Source of the DNA: Rhodothermales bacterium
GTDB lineage: Bacteria; Bacteroidota; Rhodothermia; Rhodothermales; UBA10348
Direction: 5' to 3'
DNA length: 64,000 nt
Assembly (NCBI GenBank): GCA_024711125.1
Contig: JANJTM010000038.1
Location: 1 to 64,000, forward strand
Part shown: in pieces, positions 23,602 through 32,989 of the stretch
How the letters are laid out: the number at the start of each line of letters is the position of its first letter
Position numbering within the stretch: the stretch's first letter is position 1
Made by a program: the position numbers and the translations under genes
Notes under the pieces: generated by a model
What the model was told of the DNA's origin: nothing
Database searches by the model: none
What the model saw: the letters and a program-made list of their open reading frames with translations, nothing else

Positions 23602-26600
23602 TCACCCCGCGGGCAGCCGGATCGTGAACTCGGCGCCACCTCCGGGCGCCTCGCCGACCGTGAGGCTTCCGCCGTGGCCCTGCGTCACGATCTCGTGGCT
23701 GAGCGACAACCCCAGCCCGGTGCCCTCCCCGGTCGCCTTCGTGGTGAAGAACGGCTCGAAGATCTTCTCGCGCAGGTGGGGCGGAATGCCGTTTCCGTTG
23801 TCGGCCACGCGGATCTCGACGTGCCCCCCCTCGCGGCGCGACGTGACGGTGACCGCCGGAGCGTAGGCCGGGCCCGCGAATTCCGCCTTCTCCTGTACGG
23901 CGTGGAAGGCGTTGTTCAGGAGGTTGAGTACGACGCGGCCGACTTCCTGGGGCTGGACCGAGACGCTGCCGGCGTCGGGCGCGAACCGGCGCACGACCTC
24001 GGCCGTGAACCCGTGGTCGCGGGCGCGCATCCCGTGCCAGGCGAGGTTGACGTACTCCTCGAGGAATTCGTTCACCGCAACGACCTCGCGCTCGGTGGTC
24101 TCGCCGCGCGCGTGCTGCATCATGGAGCGCACGATCGAGTCGGCCCGCTTGCCGTGCTTCGCGATCTGGGTCGCGTTGCCGCGAAGGTCCGAGAGCACGG
24201 CGCGGGCGCCGTCGATGTCTCCCTTCGCGATCGCCTCTTCCAGCTCGTCGGCCAGTTCGGCGTTCACCTCGGCGAAGTTGTTGACGAAGTTGAGCGGGTT
24301 CTTGATCTCGTGGGCGATCCCGGCGGTGAGCGATCCGAGCGAGGCCAGCTTCTCCTGCTGCACGAGCTGTTCCTTCGTCTGCTGCAGCTGGTTGTAGGCC
24401 GTCTCGATCTCCTTGGCGTGCTCGAGCTCCTGTTCCTGCAGCTTCTCCCGCTGCCGGCGCGCGATGCGGGCGCGCTGCGTCCTGTCCACCCCGAATACCG
24501 ACCCGGTCAGCGCGCAGGCGTACAGGAGGTAGGCCCACCACGTGCGCCACCAGGGCGGCAGCACGACGACCTTCAGGGACGCCCCTTCCTCGTTCCAGAC
24601 CCCGTCCGAATTGGCGGCGATCACGCGGAACGTGTACTCCCCGGGCTCGAGGTTGGTATAGGACGCCTCGTGGATGTCGTGGGCGTCGATCCACTGCGGC
24701 TGCAGCGGCTCGAGGCGGTACCGCACCTGGTTCGATTCGGGCCGCTTGAAGTGCAGGGCGGCGAAGCGGAAGGTCGGGGCGTTCTGGTCGTGCCGAAGCC
24801 TGATTTCCTTCGCGTCGGCAATGCCTGTTTCGAGCGGTGAGTCCGGTCCGGGAAGGACCCGCTCGTTGAACAGGAGGAAATCCGTGATCGCGACGTCCGG
24901 CGGTACGGCATTGGACCGCAATTGGGACGGAAAGAACGCGTTGAACCCGTTGACCCCACCGAAGAACAGCTCCCCGGAGGCCGATTTCGCGACCGAACCG
25001 CCGTTGAATTCGAGCGATTGCAGGCCGTATTCGACCCCGTACCGCTGGAACCGCTCCTGCTTCCGGTCGAAGCTGAAGAGCCCGCTGTTGGTCGGAATCC
25101 AGAGCAGGCCGTCGTTGTCGAAGATCGCCTGGTAGGCGTCCACGTTGGCGAGACCGTCGGCGACGCCGAAATGCCGGAACGACCCGGCCGCGACATCGAG
25201 CCGGCTGAGGCCACCTCCGTACGAGGTGAACCATATGACTCCGTCGTCATCCGGATCGACGAGGATACCCGTCGGGCTGATGCCCGTCCACGACGTCCGG
25301 TCGCCCGGTACGTGCGGAAAGCTCGAGAAACGGTCGGCCGCCGGATCGTACGACACGACAGCCGATCGACCTCCGGCGTCCTGGACCACCCACCAGATGC
25401 GACCGCTGCGGTCCTCGGTCGGATAGCGGGCGTACCGGTCCGACAGGAGCGCTGCCGCGTCGGCGCGCTCGTCGAATCGTTCGGCCGCGCCCCGTCCGCC
25501 CCGAATCCTCGCGGTCGCGCGGAAGGCACTGACCCAGAGGTCTCCCCGCGAGTCCTCGAAGAGGTGCCGGACCCGTCCGTCCTTCAGCGCTGCCGGGTCC
25601 TGCGCATCGACCCGCCAGGTCGTGCGCGCCCCGCTGTCGCCGTCCACGCGCACGAGCCCGCCGTCGGTCCCGACCCAGAGCGCGCCGTCACGGGCTTCCA
25701 GCATGTCCCACACGATATCGTTCGGAAGCGACCCGTTGGCGACGTTGAGCGCCGGCACGAGCGCGTTCCGCCCCTCGTCGTACCGGAGCACGCCTCCGCC
25801 GAGATCGGCCCAGGGGGCAGGACGGGTGCCGAACCAGGCGCGGCCGCGGCGGTCCACCACGATCGGGGCGCGGGTGACGGCGTTGGTCTTCCAGGAGCGC
25901 GCGGTGCCCGCCGCGCGATCGATCCGGTTGATATACCACGCCGGATCGCCCGTTTCGGACCCACCCGCGACGACCCAGACGACCGGGCTCTGCGCCGTGT
26001 TGATTCTCCACACCGCCGCGCCCCGCATGGCGTCCGGGCTGTCTGCCACCTCGGATTCCTTGGAGAACCCGATGGCCGACGGGTCGAACCGCGAGACGCC
26101 CGAACCCATCGCCGTCACCCACACGATGCCTCCGCGGTCGGCAAACACGCGCGCGGCCTGGTTTCCGATGAGCGAGTTCGGATCGCCGGCGTTCGAGCGG
26201 TAGACGCGGTACGCGCCCGTCGCCTTCTCCATGCGCACCAGGCCTTCACCCGTCGAGGCCCACAGGATTCCCCGCTCGACGGGATCGGTTACGCACTCCA
26301 CGACTTCGTCGTACGCGCCGGCCGTGACGTCGAACACCCTCGATTCTCCCGTCGTGAGGTCCATCCGCACGACGCCCTGCCGCGAACCGCCCCAGATCAC
26401 CGACGGCTCGTCGGGGTCGAACGTCGGCAGGATGGGTGCCAGGTCGCTCAGCTTCTCGAACCGCGAGGCGTCCGCATCGAAGCGATAGGTGCCGCCCAGG
26501 AAGATGGCGTAGCGATTCCCTTCCGCATCCGTGATGAGCTCGCCCGCACCCTCGATCGGCCCGCCGTTCCACGGCGCCGACCCGAAACGGGTCACCTTGC

Positions 26601-27129
26601 CGGTGTTCCGATCCAGGCGCTGGACCCCCGGCGTGGGGCCCTCGGTCATGACCCAGACGTGATCGCCTTCGGGAGCGACGTCGTACGCCGCCCCGGGCGC
26701 CAGTGCGGTCGAGTCGGTGGGGTCAGACCGGTAGTTACGGGACCTTCCGGTCGCCGGGTCGAAGCGCCCCACGCTGCCGTTGTTGTAGGCGAGCCAGAGG
26801 TGCCCCTCCTCGTCCTCCCTGATCTGCCAGATATAGGCGGGCAGCACAGCCGTCGAATCGAAGGGATCCGGGCGGAAAACCTCGATGCGCGTGCCGTCGT
26901 AGCGGTTCAGACCCGACTGGGTGCCGAACCACATGAACCCCTTGTGGTCCTGGGCGATCGAGTAGACGGTGGACTGGGAGAGCCCGTCCTCGAGCGAGAG
27001 ATTCTCGAACCGGATCGGCAGGTCCTGGCCGCCGGGCCGGAGCGGCATTTCGTCGTTGCGCACGGGCTGCGCGACGATCGGCGGGACCTGCAGGAGCACG
27101 ACGAGTGCGGCCGCGACGGCGAAACGCAT
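23602..27129 (-). CDS. Two-component-regulator-propeller / Y_Y_Y sensor histidine kinase
   Basis: 1175 residues. A signal peptide (1-25) is followed by a large periplasmic sensor of repeated propeller blades (the first reads LSQSTVYSIAQDHKGFMWFG). A Y_Y_Y domain comes next (about 790-870, ending GEYTFRVIAANSDGVW), then one membrane helix and a coiled coil. HisKA follows with H940 in [14 protein letters not shown], and HATPase with LLNNAFHAV and VADNGNGIPP. It lacks the receiver and AraC domains usual in Bacteroidota hybrid systems of this type, so it needs an external partner. The ATG at 27129 starts the signal peptide; an upstream ATG would overlap the preceding gene. It is 61 bases downstream of the second kinase and likely co-transcribed. 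Confidence 0.88.
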   Translation of the reverse strand: MRFAVAAALVVLLQVPPIVAQPVRNDEMPLRPGGQDLPIRFENLSLEDGLSQSTVYSIAQDHKGFMWFGTQSGLNRYDGTRIEVFRPDPFDSTAVLPAYIWQIREDEEGHLWLAYNNGSVGRFDPATGRSRNYRSDPTDSTALAPGAAYDVAPEGDHVWVMTEGPTPGVQRLDRNTGKVTRFGSAPWNGGPIEGAGELITDAEGNRYAIFLGGTYRFDADASRFEKLSDLAPILPTFDPDEPSVIWGGSRQGVVRMDLTTGESRVFDVTAGAYDEVVECVTDPVERGILWASTGEGLVRMEKATGAYRVYRSNAGDPNSLIGNQAARVFADRGGIVWVTAMGSGVSRFDPSAIGFSKESEVADSPDAMRGAAVWRINTAQSPVVWVVAGGSETGDPAWYINRIDRAAGTARSWKTNAVTRAPIVVDRRGRAWFGTRPAPWADLGGGVLRYDEGRNALVPALNVANGSLPNDIVWDMLEARDGALWVGTDGGLVRVDGDSGARTTWRVDAQDPAALKDGRVRHLFEDSRGDLWVSAFRATARIRGGRGAAERFDERADAAALLSDRYARYPTEDRSGRIWWVVQDAGGRSAVVSYDPAADRFSSFPHVPGDRTSWTGISPTGILVDPDDDGVIWFTSYGGGLSRLDVAAGSFRHFGVADGLANVDAYQAIFDNDGLLWIPTNSGLFSFDRKQERFQRYGVEYGLQSLEFNGGSVAKSASGELFFGGVNGFNAFFPSQLRSNAVPPDVAITDFLLFNERVLPGPDSPLETGIADAKEIRLRHDQNAPTFRFAALHFKRPESNQVRYRLEPLQPQWIDAHDIHEASYTNLEPGEYTFRVIAANSDGVWNEEGASLKVVVLPPWWRTWWAYLLYACALTGSVFGVDRTQRARIARRQREKLQEQELEHAKEIETAYNQLQQTKEQLVQQEKLASLGSLTAGIAHEIKNPLNFVNNFAEVNAELADELEEAIAKGDIDGARAVLSDLRGNATQIAKHGKRADSIVRSMMQHARGETTEREVVAVNEFLEEYVNLAWHGMRARDHGFTAEVVRRFAPDAGSVSVQPQEVGRVVLNLLNNAFHAVQEKAEFAGPAYAPAVTVTSRREGGHVEIRVADNGNGIPPHLREKIFEPFFTTKATGEGTGLGLSLSHEIVTQGHGGSLTVGEAPGGGAEFTIRLPAG

Positions 27130-27190
27130 GGAGGGCGCGCGGAATGGGGATAGCGGACGCACGATACGAAGAAATCGCGAACCGGCGGCC

Positions 27191-30004
27191 TCACGCCGGC
27201 AGCGCCAGCACAAACCGTGCGCCACCGCCCGGCCTCTCCTCGACTGTCATCATCCCGGCGTGGCCCTTGGTCACGATGTCGTAAGACAGCGACAGCCCGA
27301 GCCCCGTCCCTTCGCCCGTCGGCTTCGTCGTGAAGAACGGCTCGAAGATCTTATCGCGGATCGCGGGGGGGATGCCGGGACCGTTGTCGCTCACGGTGAT
27401 CTCGACGCCGGCATCCATGCGGTGCGACGTGAGGGTCACCTGCGGTCCGGACACGCCCTTCAGCGCGTCGAAGGCGTTGCCCAACAGGTTCAGCACCACC
27501 CGGCCCAGGTCCTGCGGCATCGCGCGGATCGTGCCCGCATCCGGGTCGAAATCGCGCAGCACCTCCGCCTGAAACGACGCATCCCGCGCCCGCATGCCGT
27601 GCCAGGCCAGCGCCGCGTACTCGTCGAGAAACGCGTTCACGTCGACCGTTTCCTTCTCCGAAGCGCCACCGCGCGCGTGCTGCATCATGGCGCGCACGAT
27701 CGAATCGGCCCGCTTGCCGTGTTTGGCAATCTGGGTGGCGTTTTCCTCGAGATCGGCCAGGGCTTGCCGCGCGCCGTCGAGATCACCCGAGGCGAGCGCG
27801 TCGCGAGCCTCTTCGGCCAGCTCGGCGTTCACCTCGGCAAAGTTGTTGACGAAGTTGAGCGGGTTCTTGATCTCGTGGGCGATGCCGGCGGTGAGCGAGC
27901 CGAGCGAGGCGAGCTTCTCCTGCTGCACGAGTTGGGCCTGGGTGGCTCGAAGCTCGGCCAGCGTCCGCTCCGTGAGCGCTTTTTCCTCCTTCAGGAGGCG
28001 AAGGTCCTCGCGGGCCCGCTGCAGGTCCTGGAACCGCGAATACGCCAGTTCGAACACGCCGGCGCCACGGCGAAGTACGTCCCACGACTCGTCGGAGAGG
28101 TCACCGGGGGTCGCCGCGGCGATGGCGCCCGACGAGAATCGCCGGAGGTGGTAGGTCCGGTCCGGGATTTCGCCTCCGTAGAAGCCCGACAGCTTCGTGG
28201 AGAGCGCGTAGCAGTACTCGATCCATTCCCGCCTCGCGGCGCCCGTCATGGGGATGGACACCCTGGGGTCTGACCCTCCGAAGAATGCGCCGATGGCCCG
28301 GCTCACGGCGGTCCGTTCGAACTCGATCAGGATGTCGTCCGAGATCCTGCCGTCTACCGCGGCAATGCAGAACCAGCACCGGGCCGAGGCGTCTCCCTCG
28401 CGCAGGAAGAGACTGGCCGTTTCCAGATCCTCCAGTTCCAATCGGCCGAACTCGTCGCGCAGGAGGTTCACGACGTCGTCGAGTTCCTCCGGCTCCATCA
28501 TGGCCATGGCGCGGGCCCGCACGCGCTCCATCGACGCCTCGATCCGTGCCTCCCGCGCGGCGGCTTCGGCGGCCTGCAGATCCGCATGGCGCGTCATGGC
28601 CAGGTCCACGATGCGGACGAAGCGCTCGAGCAACACGGTCGCCCGGACGCTCACGGACTCCTTCGCCACGGCGTCGAGGAAGCACCGACGATGGATGGCC
28701 TCGGTGGAAACGGCCGACGGCTGCTCCCGCAGGAACGCCTTCATGGCCTCCGGGAGCCGTATCCAGTCGGACTCCTCGAAGAGCGTCGCGTCGAGGCCCT
28801 TCAGTTCGGCGTAGAGATACTCGATGACGCCGCGCACGTCCTCGGGCTTCTGCATGCCCATCGCCCGGGACCGCACGCGTTCGAGCGCGGCCTCGATCTG
28901 CGCCTCCCGCGCCTGGGCTTCGGCCTGGCGCAGATCCTCGAAGCGCCGATACGCCAGATCGAAGACCGCGGCGAAACGCGTCAGCGTCTCCAGATCGGCC
29001 GGCGGCGGGTGAGGTACTTCGCCCGGCAGGCTGTAGCCGATTTCGCCGTGCGTGGTGCGCGCCATGACGAAGGTGATGCCCCCGATGTGGCGGATGTCGT
29101 CGTCGGTGGGCGGGTTCGGATCGATCTGGTCGAATCGCCCGGTGGTGACCATCTTGTGGACGTAGTCGATCGCGCCTTCGGCATCGAACGGAAATACTCC
29201 GATGGGCTCCTTCGACCGCTCCCAGGCATCCATCGCCGCGACCCCATGGAAGCCTCGCGGAAGCGTCATGACCATGCCGATCCGCGTTCCGTCCCCGGAA
29301 GTCAGGGCCTTCTCATAGGTGGTTTCGAGCCACCGCATGTGCCAGAAATAGTGCGCCTCGTGACCCAGCGCCGTGAACTCGCTGCGCATGGTGACCACGA
29401 TGTCGAGCAGGTCGCTCGACTCCTGCATGGCCATCGCCTGCGCGCGGATGCGTTCCAGCGCCAGGTTCAGCCGGCTCGCGCGCACGATTTCGGCGGTGCG
29501 CTCGGCGACCTGGCGTTCCAGTTCCTGCGTCCTGGCGCGCAGTGCGTCGATCGGCCACGCTTCCCCTTCCACCTGCTCCGCAATGGGCACAGACACGTGC
29601 CAATGCGTTACGAGCCACGGTCCACCCTCGGCGCGATGCACGTTCAGGCTCATGCGACCGTAGATCGACGGGATCGCGGGCTCCACGACCGGCGTGATCT
29701 CGAGTTCGACGAGGGCGTTTGCCGTTCCGGGCGCGATCACGTCGATGGTCCGCGAGAGGACGTGCATGTCGACGCCGCGTGGCAGCTGCGCCACTTCGCG
29801 TCCCAGAAACCGCAGCATGTCCTCCGCATTGCTGCGGACGATCTCGTCCCGCCCGGTGCCCACGGCCGAGAGGCCCGGGTGGATCACCCGCCTGAATTCC
29901 TCGATCACGTCGGGATCGCGGAGCGTCCACAGGTACAGGACTCTGTCCACGAACAGGGAAACCTCGGACTCCATGCGGGACCGTTCTCCGGGAGAAAGCG
30001 ACAT
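27191..30004 (-). CDS. Cytoplasmic sensor histidine kinase with NTF2-like domain and three repeated sensor modules
   Basis: 937 residues with no signal peptide or obvious membrane helix. The N-terminus (about 12-140) resembles an NTF2/SnoaL-like fold. A pattern [13 protein letters not shown] / [13 protein letters not shown] / [13 protein letters not shown] recurs near 182, 373 and 491, each followed by a DLAY-type segment and a coiled linker. These look like repeated GAF-like modules. The C-terminal kinase (H710 in [23 protein letters not shown]) is almost identical to that of the next gene. ATG 30004 and ATG 29974 are both possible starts. No receiver is attached. The ligand is unknown. Confidence 0.82.
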   Translation of the reverse strand: MSLSPGERSRMESEVSLFVDRVLYLWTLRDPDVIEEFRRVIHPGLSAVGTGRDEIVRSNAEDMLRFLGREVAQLPRGVDMHVLSRTIDVIAPGTANALVELEITPVVEPAIPSIYGRMSLNVHRAEGGPWLVTHWHVSVPIAEQVEGEAWPIDALRARTQELERQVAERTAEIVRASRLNLALERIRAQAMAMQESSDLLDIVVTMRSEFTALGHEAHYFWHMRWLETTYEKALTSGDGTRIGMVMTLPRGFHGVAAMDAWERSKEPIGVFPFDAEGAIDYVHKMVTTGRFDQIDPNPPTDDDIRHIGGITFVMARTTHGEIGYSLPGEVPHPPPADLETLTRFAAVFDLAYRRFEDLRQAEAQAREAQIEAALERVRSRAMGMQKPEDVRGVIEYLYAELKGLDATLFEESDWIRLPEAMKAFLREQPSAVSTEAIHRRCFLDAVAKESVSVRATVLLERFVRIVDLAMTRHADLQAAEAAAREARIEASMERVRARAMAMMEPEELDDVVNLLRDEFGRLELEDLETASLFLREGDASARCWFCIAAVDGRISDDILIEFERTAVSRAIGAFFGGSDPRVSIPMTGAARREWIEYCYALSTKLSGFYGGEIPDRTYHLRRFSSGAIAAATPGDLSDESWDVLRRGAGVFELAYSRFQDLQRAREDLRLLKEEKALTERTLAELRATQAQLVQQEKLASLGSLTAGIAHEIKNPLNFVNNFAEVNAELAEEARDALASGDLDGARQALADLEENATQIAKHGKRADSIVRAMMQHARGGASEKETVDVNAFLDEYAALAWHGMRARDASFQAEVLRDFDPDAGTIRAMPQDLGRVVLNLLGNAFDALKGVSGPQVTLTSHRMDAGVEITVSDNGPGIPPAIRDKIFEPFFTTKPTGEGTGLGLSLSYDIVTKGHAGMMTVEERPGGGARFVLALPA

Positions 30005-30112
30005 CGAGCGGGACTCCGGGTGGCTGCGAAGGGCCCACGATACGGAATTCGCGGTTTCGGGACAGGATCGTCGCCGCTCGGCTATCTTCGTGACAGCACG
30101 CCCAAGCACGCC

Positions 30113-31825
30113 ATGAGTCGTATGCGACCGTTCTCCCTGGTCATTGCCCTCGCGCTATCCGGGCTCCCTGCCTCGGCGCAGGTCCTCACTCCGGGCCACC
30201 GCATCCCCGGCAGCCTCTCGGCCCTTTCGAAGGCCGCCTACACGCTGGACGTCGGCAAGGACGTCTACGTGTACGGTTTCGTCGACCAGCTTTCGGTCGA
30301 CGTCGTCGTCCGCATCCTCGCCCCGGACTCCACCGAGATCGCCTCGTTCGACAGTCCCGCCCGCGGGCCGGAGCCGTTCCAGTTCACCTCGAAGGTCGAA
30401 GGCACGTACACGATCGAGGTCCGGCCGTTCGAGGGCGCCGAGGGGGACTACGTCATGGTGCTGGTCGCCTCCGAACCCAAGGCGACCGATCCCGCCGCGC
30501 TCGTCGACCAGTTGATGACGCCCTTCACGGGCGACGACCGTCCAGGGGCGGTCATCTCCGTCGTGAAGGAGGGACGGGTCGTCCTGGCGAAGGGCTACGG
30601 GATGGCGAACCTGGCCTACGGCATCCCGATGACTCCGGAAACCGGCATGAGCATCGCCTCGGTTTCGAAGCATTTCACCGCCATGGCGCTCGTGCTTCTC
30701 GAGCAGGACGGCAGGCTGTCGCTCGACGATGACGTGCGCACCCATCTTCCCGAACTGAAGGATTTCGGCACGCCGGTCACGCTGCGCAACATGCTCAACC
30801 ACACCTCGGGCTACCGCGAGATCCTCAACTTCCTGCCCATGCAGGGTTCGATCGGAACCGACTTCATGCCGCGCGAGGAGATCTTCCGCGTGGTCCAGCG
30901 GCAGCCGGCGCTGCAGAATGCCCCGGGCTCCGAGTACAACTACAACAACACCACGTTCGCGCTGCTCGCGAGCGTCGTCGAGCGCGTGTCCGGTCAGCCG
31001 TTCGACGTCTTCCTGAGGGAGCGTGTCTTCGATCCGCTCGGCATGGAGCGGACCCGCGTCAAGATGCGCCAGGGGCAGGTCATCCCGGGCTCGTCGCAGG
31101 GCTACGAGGCGGCAAAGGATGGTACGTTCGACGCCGTCATGGACTTCGCATCGATCTACGGGGCCAGTTCCGTCAACTCCACGGCGCTCGACATGACGCG
31201 CTGGATGGCCAATTTCAGGGACGGCACGGTCGGCGGGCCCGAGGCCGTCGCGTCGCTCACGACGAAGGGCATCCTGACGAGCGGCGACACGCTGAACTAC
31301 GCGCTCGGCCTCACGGTGCGAAAGTGGCGCGGACGCACGCTCTTCACGCACACGGGGGGCGAAACCAGCCACCGCACCTGGTTCGGCTACTTCCCCGAGA
31401 TCGACGGAGGCGTCTTCTTCTCGTCGAACCACCCTTCCTTCTCGCTCGCGATCTGGACCGACATCGCCGGCGAGTTCTTCGCCGACCGCCTGGGGCCGGA
31501 CGCTCCTGTCGAAGCCACTCCCGAAGTCGCGGACACCACGTCCACGCCGCCCCTCACGGTAGAGCAGCTCGGCGCCTACGCCGGCCGGTACTACAACGAG
31601 GAACTCGAGACCCGGTACACGCTCTACGTGGAGGGCGGAAAGCTGATGGGCCGACATCGCCGTGTCGATCCCTTCCCCATCACGCACGAGAAGGGAGAGT
31701 CCTTCAAGGGCGGCGCCTGGTTCTTCTCGTCACTCACTTTCGACCGCGACCCGGCCGGCGCGGTGACCGGGTTCATGGCCGCAAACAGCCGCACCCGGGG
31801 CGTGTGGTTCCGCAAGATCGAGTGA
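30113..31825 (+). CDS. Secreted serine hydrolase, beta-lactamase/S12 family
   Basis: 570 residues. A signal peptide (to ASAQ, about residue 23) is followed by a small beta-rich N-terminal domain (about 25-125). The class C beta-lactamase/D-Ala-D-Ala peptidase-like domain follows, with S-V-S-K in SIASVSKHFTAM, the Y-x-N element in EYNYNNTTF and HTGGETSHR in place of KTG. A C-terminal lipocalin-like extension (about 480-570) is common in this family. It may cleave D-amino acid peptides, esters or beta-lactams in the periplasm; the true substrate is unknown. It is divergent from the kinase pair with a 108-base gap. Starts at 30113 or 30122 are equally possible. Confidence 0.85.
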   Translation: MSRMRPFSLVIALALSGLPASAQVLTPGHRIPGSLSALSKAAYTLDVGKDVYVYGFVDQLSVDVVVRILAPDSTEIASFDSPARGPEPFQFTSKVEGTYTIEVRPFEGAEGDYVMVLVASEPKATDPAALVDQLMTPFTGDDRPGAVISVVKEGRVVLAKGYGMANLAYGIPMTPETGMSIASVSKHFTAMALVLLEQDGRLSLDDDVRTHLPELKDFGTPVTLRNMLNHTSGYREILNFLPMQGSIGTDFMPREEIFRVVQRQPALQNAPGSEYNYNNTTFALLASVVERVSGQPFDVFLRERVFDPLGMERTRVKMRQGQVIPGSSQGYEAAKDGTFDAVMDFASIYGASSVNSTALDMTRWMANFRDGTVGGPEAVASLTTKGILTSGDTLNYALGLTVRKWRGRTLFTHTGGETSHRTWFGYFPEIDGGVFFSSNHPSFSLAIWTDIAGEFFADRLGPDAPVEATPEVADTTSTPPLTVEQLGAYAGRYYNEELETRYTLYVEGGKLMGRHRRVDPFPITHEKGESFKGGAWFFSSLTFDRDPAGAVTGFMAANSRTRGVWFRKIE

Positions 31826-31860
31826 CGGCCCGGTCCGCTGGTGCGCAATGCGGCGCGGGG

Positions 31861-31888
31861 TCGTGCGGGGTCGTGCGGGGTCGTGCGG
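31861..31888. repeat. Short tandem repeat, 10-base unit
   Basis: Two full copies of TCGTGCGGGG and a third truncated to TCGTGCGG follow one another, about 35 bases after the serine hydrolase stop. Too short and too regular for CRISPR; possibly slippage-prone. Confidence 0.8.
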
Positions 31889-31937
31889 AAATGGAATTTC
31901 GGCCGATTTGCGACATATTGACACCGAAAAGCGACCG

Positions 31938-31971
31938 AAAACATCGACAAATGCCCCTTTTTCGATGTTTT
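31938..31971. repeat. AT-rich hairpin
   Basis: AAAACATCGA (31938-31947) and TCGATGTTTT (31962-31971) pair perfectly around a 14-base loop. There is no long T run on the plus strand. On the minus strand the hairpin is followed by CGGTCGCTTTTC, so it could be a weak terminator for the carbonic anhydrase or a protein-binding site. Confidence 0.6.
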
Positions 31972-32023
31972 GACCCTGAAAACCGGGCAAATACGTAGGA
32001 AACAGGCCTGATTTTCCACGCCC

Positions 32024-32123
32024 GGGCACCTGCCGGTCGGGCCGACCCCCCGCGCCGAGGCACCTGCCGGCCGGCCCCCCCCCCGCGCCCGGCCACCCGC
32101 CGGTCGGGCCCACCCCCGGGCAC
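32024..32123. repeat. Three imperfect 33-34-base GC-rich tandem repeats
   Basis: The copies start near 32024, 32057 and 32090. Each reads approximately GGCACCTGCCGGTCGGGCC followed by a C-rich run. They lie just beyond the 3' end of the carbonic anhydrase gene. Confidence 0.7.
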
Positions 32124-32166
32124 GGGCACGCGGCAGACAGATCTTCGTCCGTCGTGAAAACAGGCC

Positions 32167-32946
32167 TCAGTCGAGCACTCCGGCAGCGACGACCCGGTCG
32201 CCCAGCGGTTGCACCGGCCGGTTCGACACGCCGGTGACCGCCGCGAACGCGTCGATCTGGCCTTTCGACAGGTCGATCGGCGCATCCATGACGAACCACT
32301 GCACGCCCTCGGAACACGGCGGCGTCGTCAGCGATCCCGAATAGGCCCGGTAGCCCCCTTCGGGCACCAGGTCGTCCGGGTCGATCGTCGCCTCGAGAGC
32401 GACGGTGACGCCCTCGACCAGCCCCGCGAGGCCCGCCACGGCGGGCGCCAGGACAGGGTTTTCCGGCCCCTCGGCCACGAGCACGCCGACTACGGCCAGC
32501 GCGCCGGACGAATCGGCGTGCACGAAATGGATCTCGCCGGGGTATGACTGCCCGGCCACGTGGTGTTCCGACGGGAAATGCACGTGGAACTGCTTCAACG
32601 CGTACGACCTGCCGTCGACCGTAATGCCCCCGCCTTCCGACCCGTCAAACTGCACGGTATGCCCGTTGAACAGGTAGCGCACGGGTACCGGGGCGTGGTC
32701 CGACTCCAGCGCCGGGGGCGCTCCCTCGGCCGCGACCGGCAGGTCGACGGGTGATTGGGCTCCCCCGATCGTGCAGTTTTCGAAGTCGGCCGCAAGGGCT
32801 CCCCATGTATCCGGTCCCCCCTCTCCCGCGTAGGTCCAGTGGGGAGTCGCTTCGTGCGTGGCGCTGTCCGCATGGCCTCGGCCACCCTTGCCGCACGCAG
32901 ACGTGAGGACGAGGAGGGCGGTGAGAGGCAGGGCGAGGCGCATCAT
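32167..32946 (-). CDS. Alpha-type carbonic anhydrase lipoprotein
   Basis: 259 residues. The N-terminus is a lipoprotein signal with lipobox LTSAC (Cys18), so the enzyme is exported and lipid-anchored. Zinc ligands of alpha carbonic anhydrases are present: H121 and H123 in KQFHVHFPSEH and H140 in GEIHFVHAD. HWTYAGEGGPDTW and QSPVDLP also match the family. It interconverts CO2 and bicarbonate in the periplasm or at the outer membrane. Start 32946 (Met-Met-Arg) begins the signal; the open frame further upstream is not coding. It lies 43 bases after the barrel-protein stop on the same strand and may be co-transcribed. Confidence 0.92.
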   Translation of the reverse strand: MMRLALPLTALLVLTSACGKGGRGHADSATHEATPHWTYAGEGGPDTWGALAADFENCTIGGAQSPVDLPVAAEGAPPALESDHAPVPVRYLFNGHTVQFDGSEGGGITVDGRSYALKQFHVHFPSEHHVAGQSYPGEIHFVHADSSGALAVVGVLVAEGPENPVLAPAVAGLAGLVEGVTVALEATIDPDDLVPEGGYRAYSGSLTTPPCSEGVQWFVMDAPIDLSKGQIDAFAAVTGVSNRPVQPLGDRVVAAGVLD

Positions 32947-32989
32947 CGGTATGGCGACGGGAGTTCGTGTATGGCGGGGCGGTCGGAAC

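Larger units (their letters stand above)
31826..32166. other. 341-base repeat-rich intergenic region
   Basis: No gene is credible here. From left to right it holds three copies of a TCGTGCGGGG unit and an AT-rich stretch (about 31889-32010). That stretch contains a perfect 10-bp hairpin. After it come three GC-rich 33-34-base repeats. A 10-base direct repeat, AAACAGGCCT, lies at 32000-32009 and again at 32158-32167, touching the carbonic anhydrase stop codon. The base composition shifts sharply between its two halves. Confidence 0.7.

Noticed and set aside
31861-32123. Possible CRISPR array
   Set aside because: The repeats are directly adjacent with no unique spacers, there are only three copies of each unit, and no cas genes are present.
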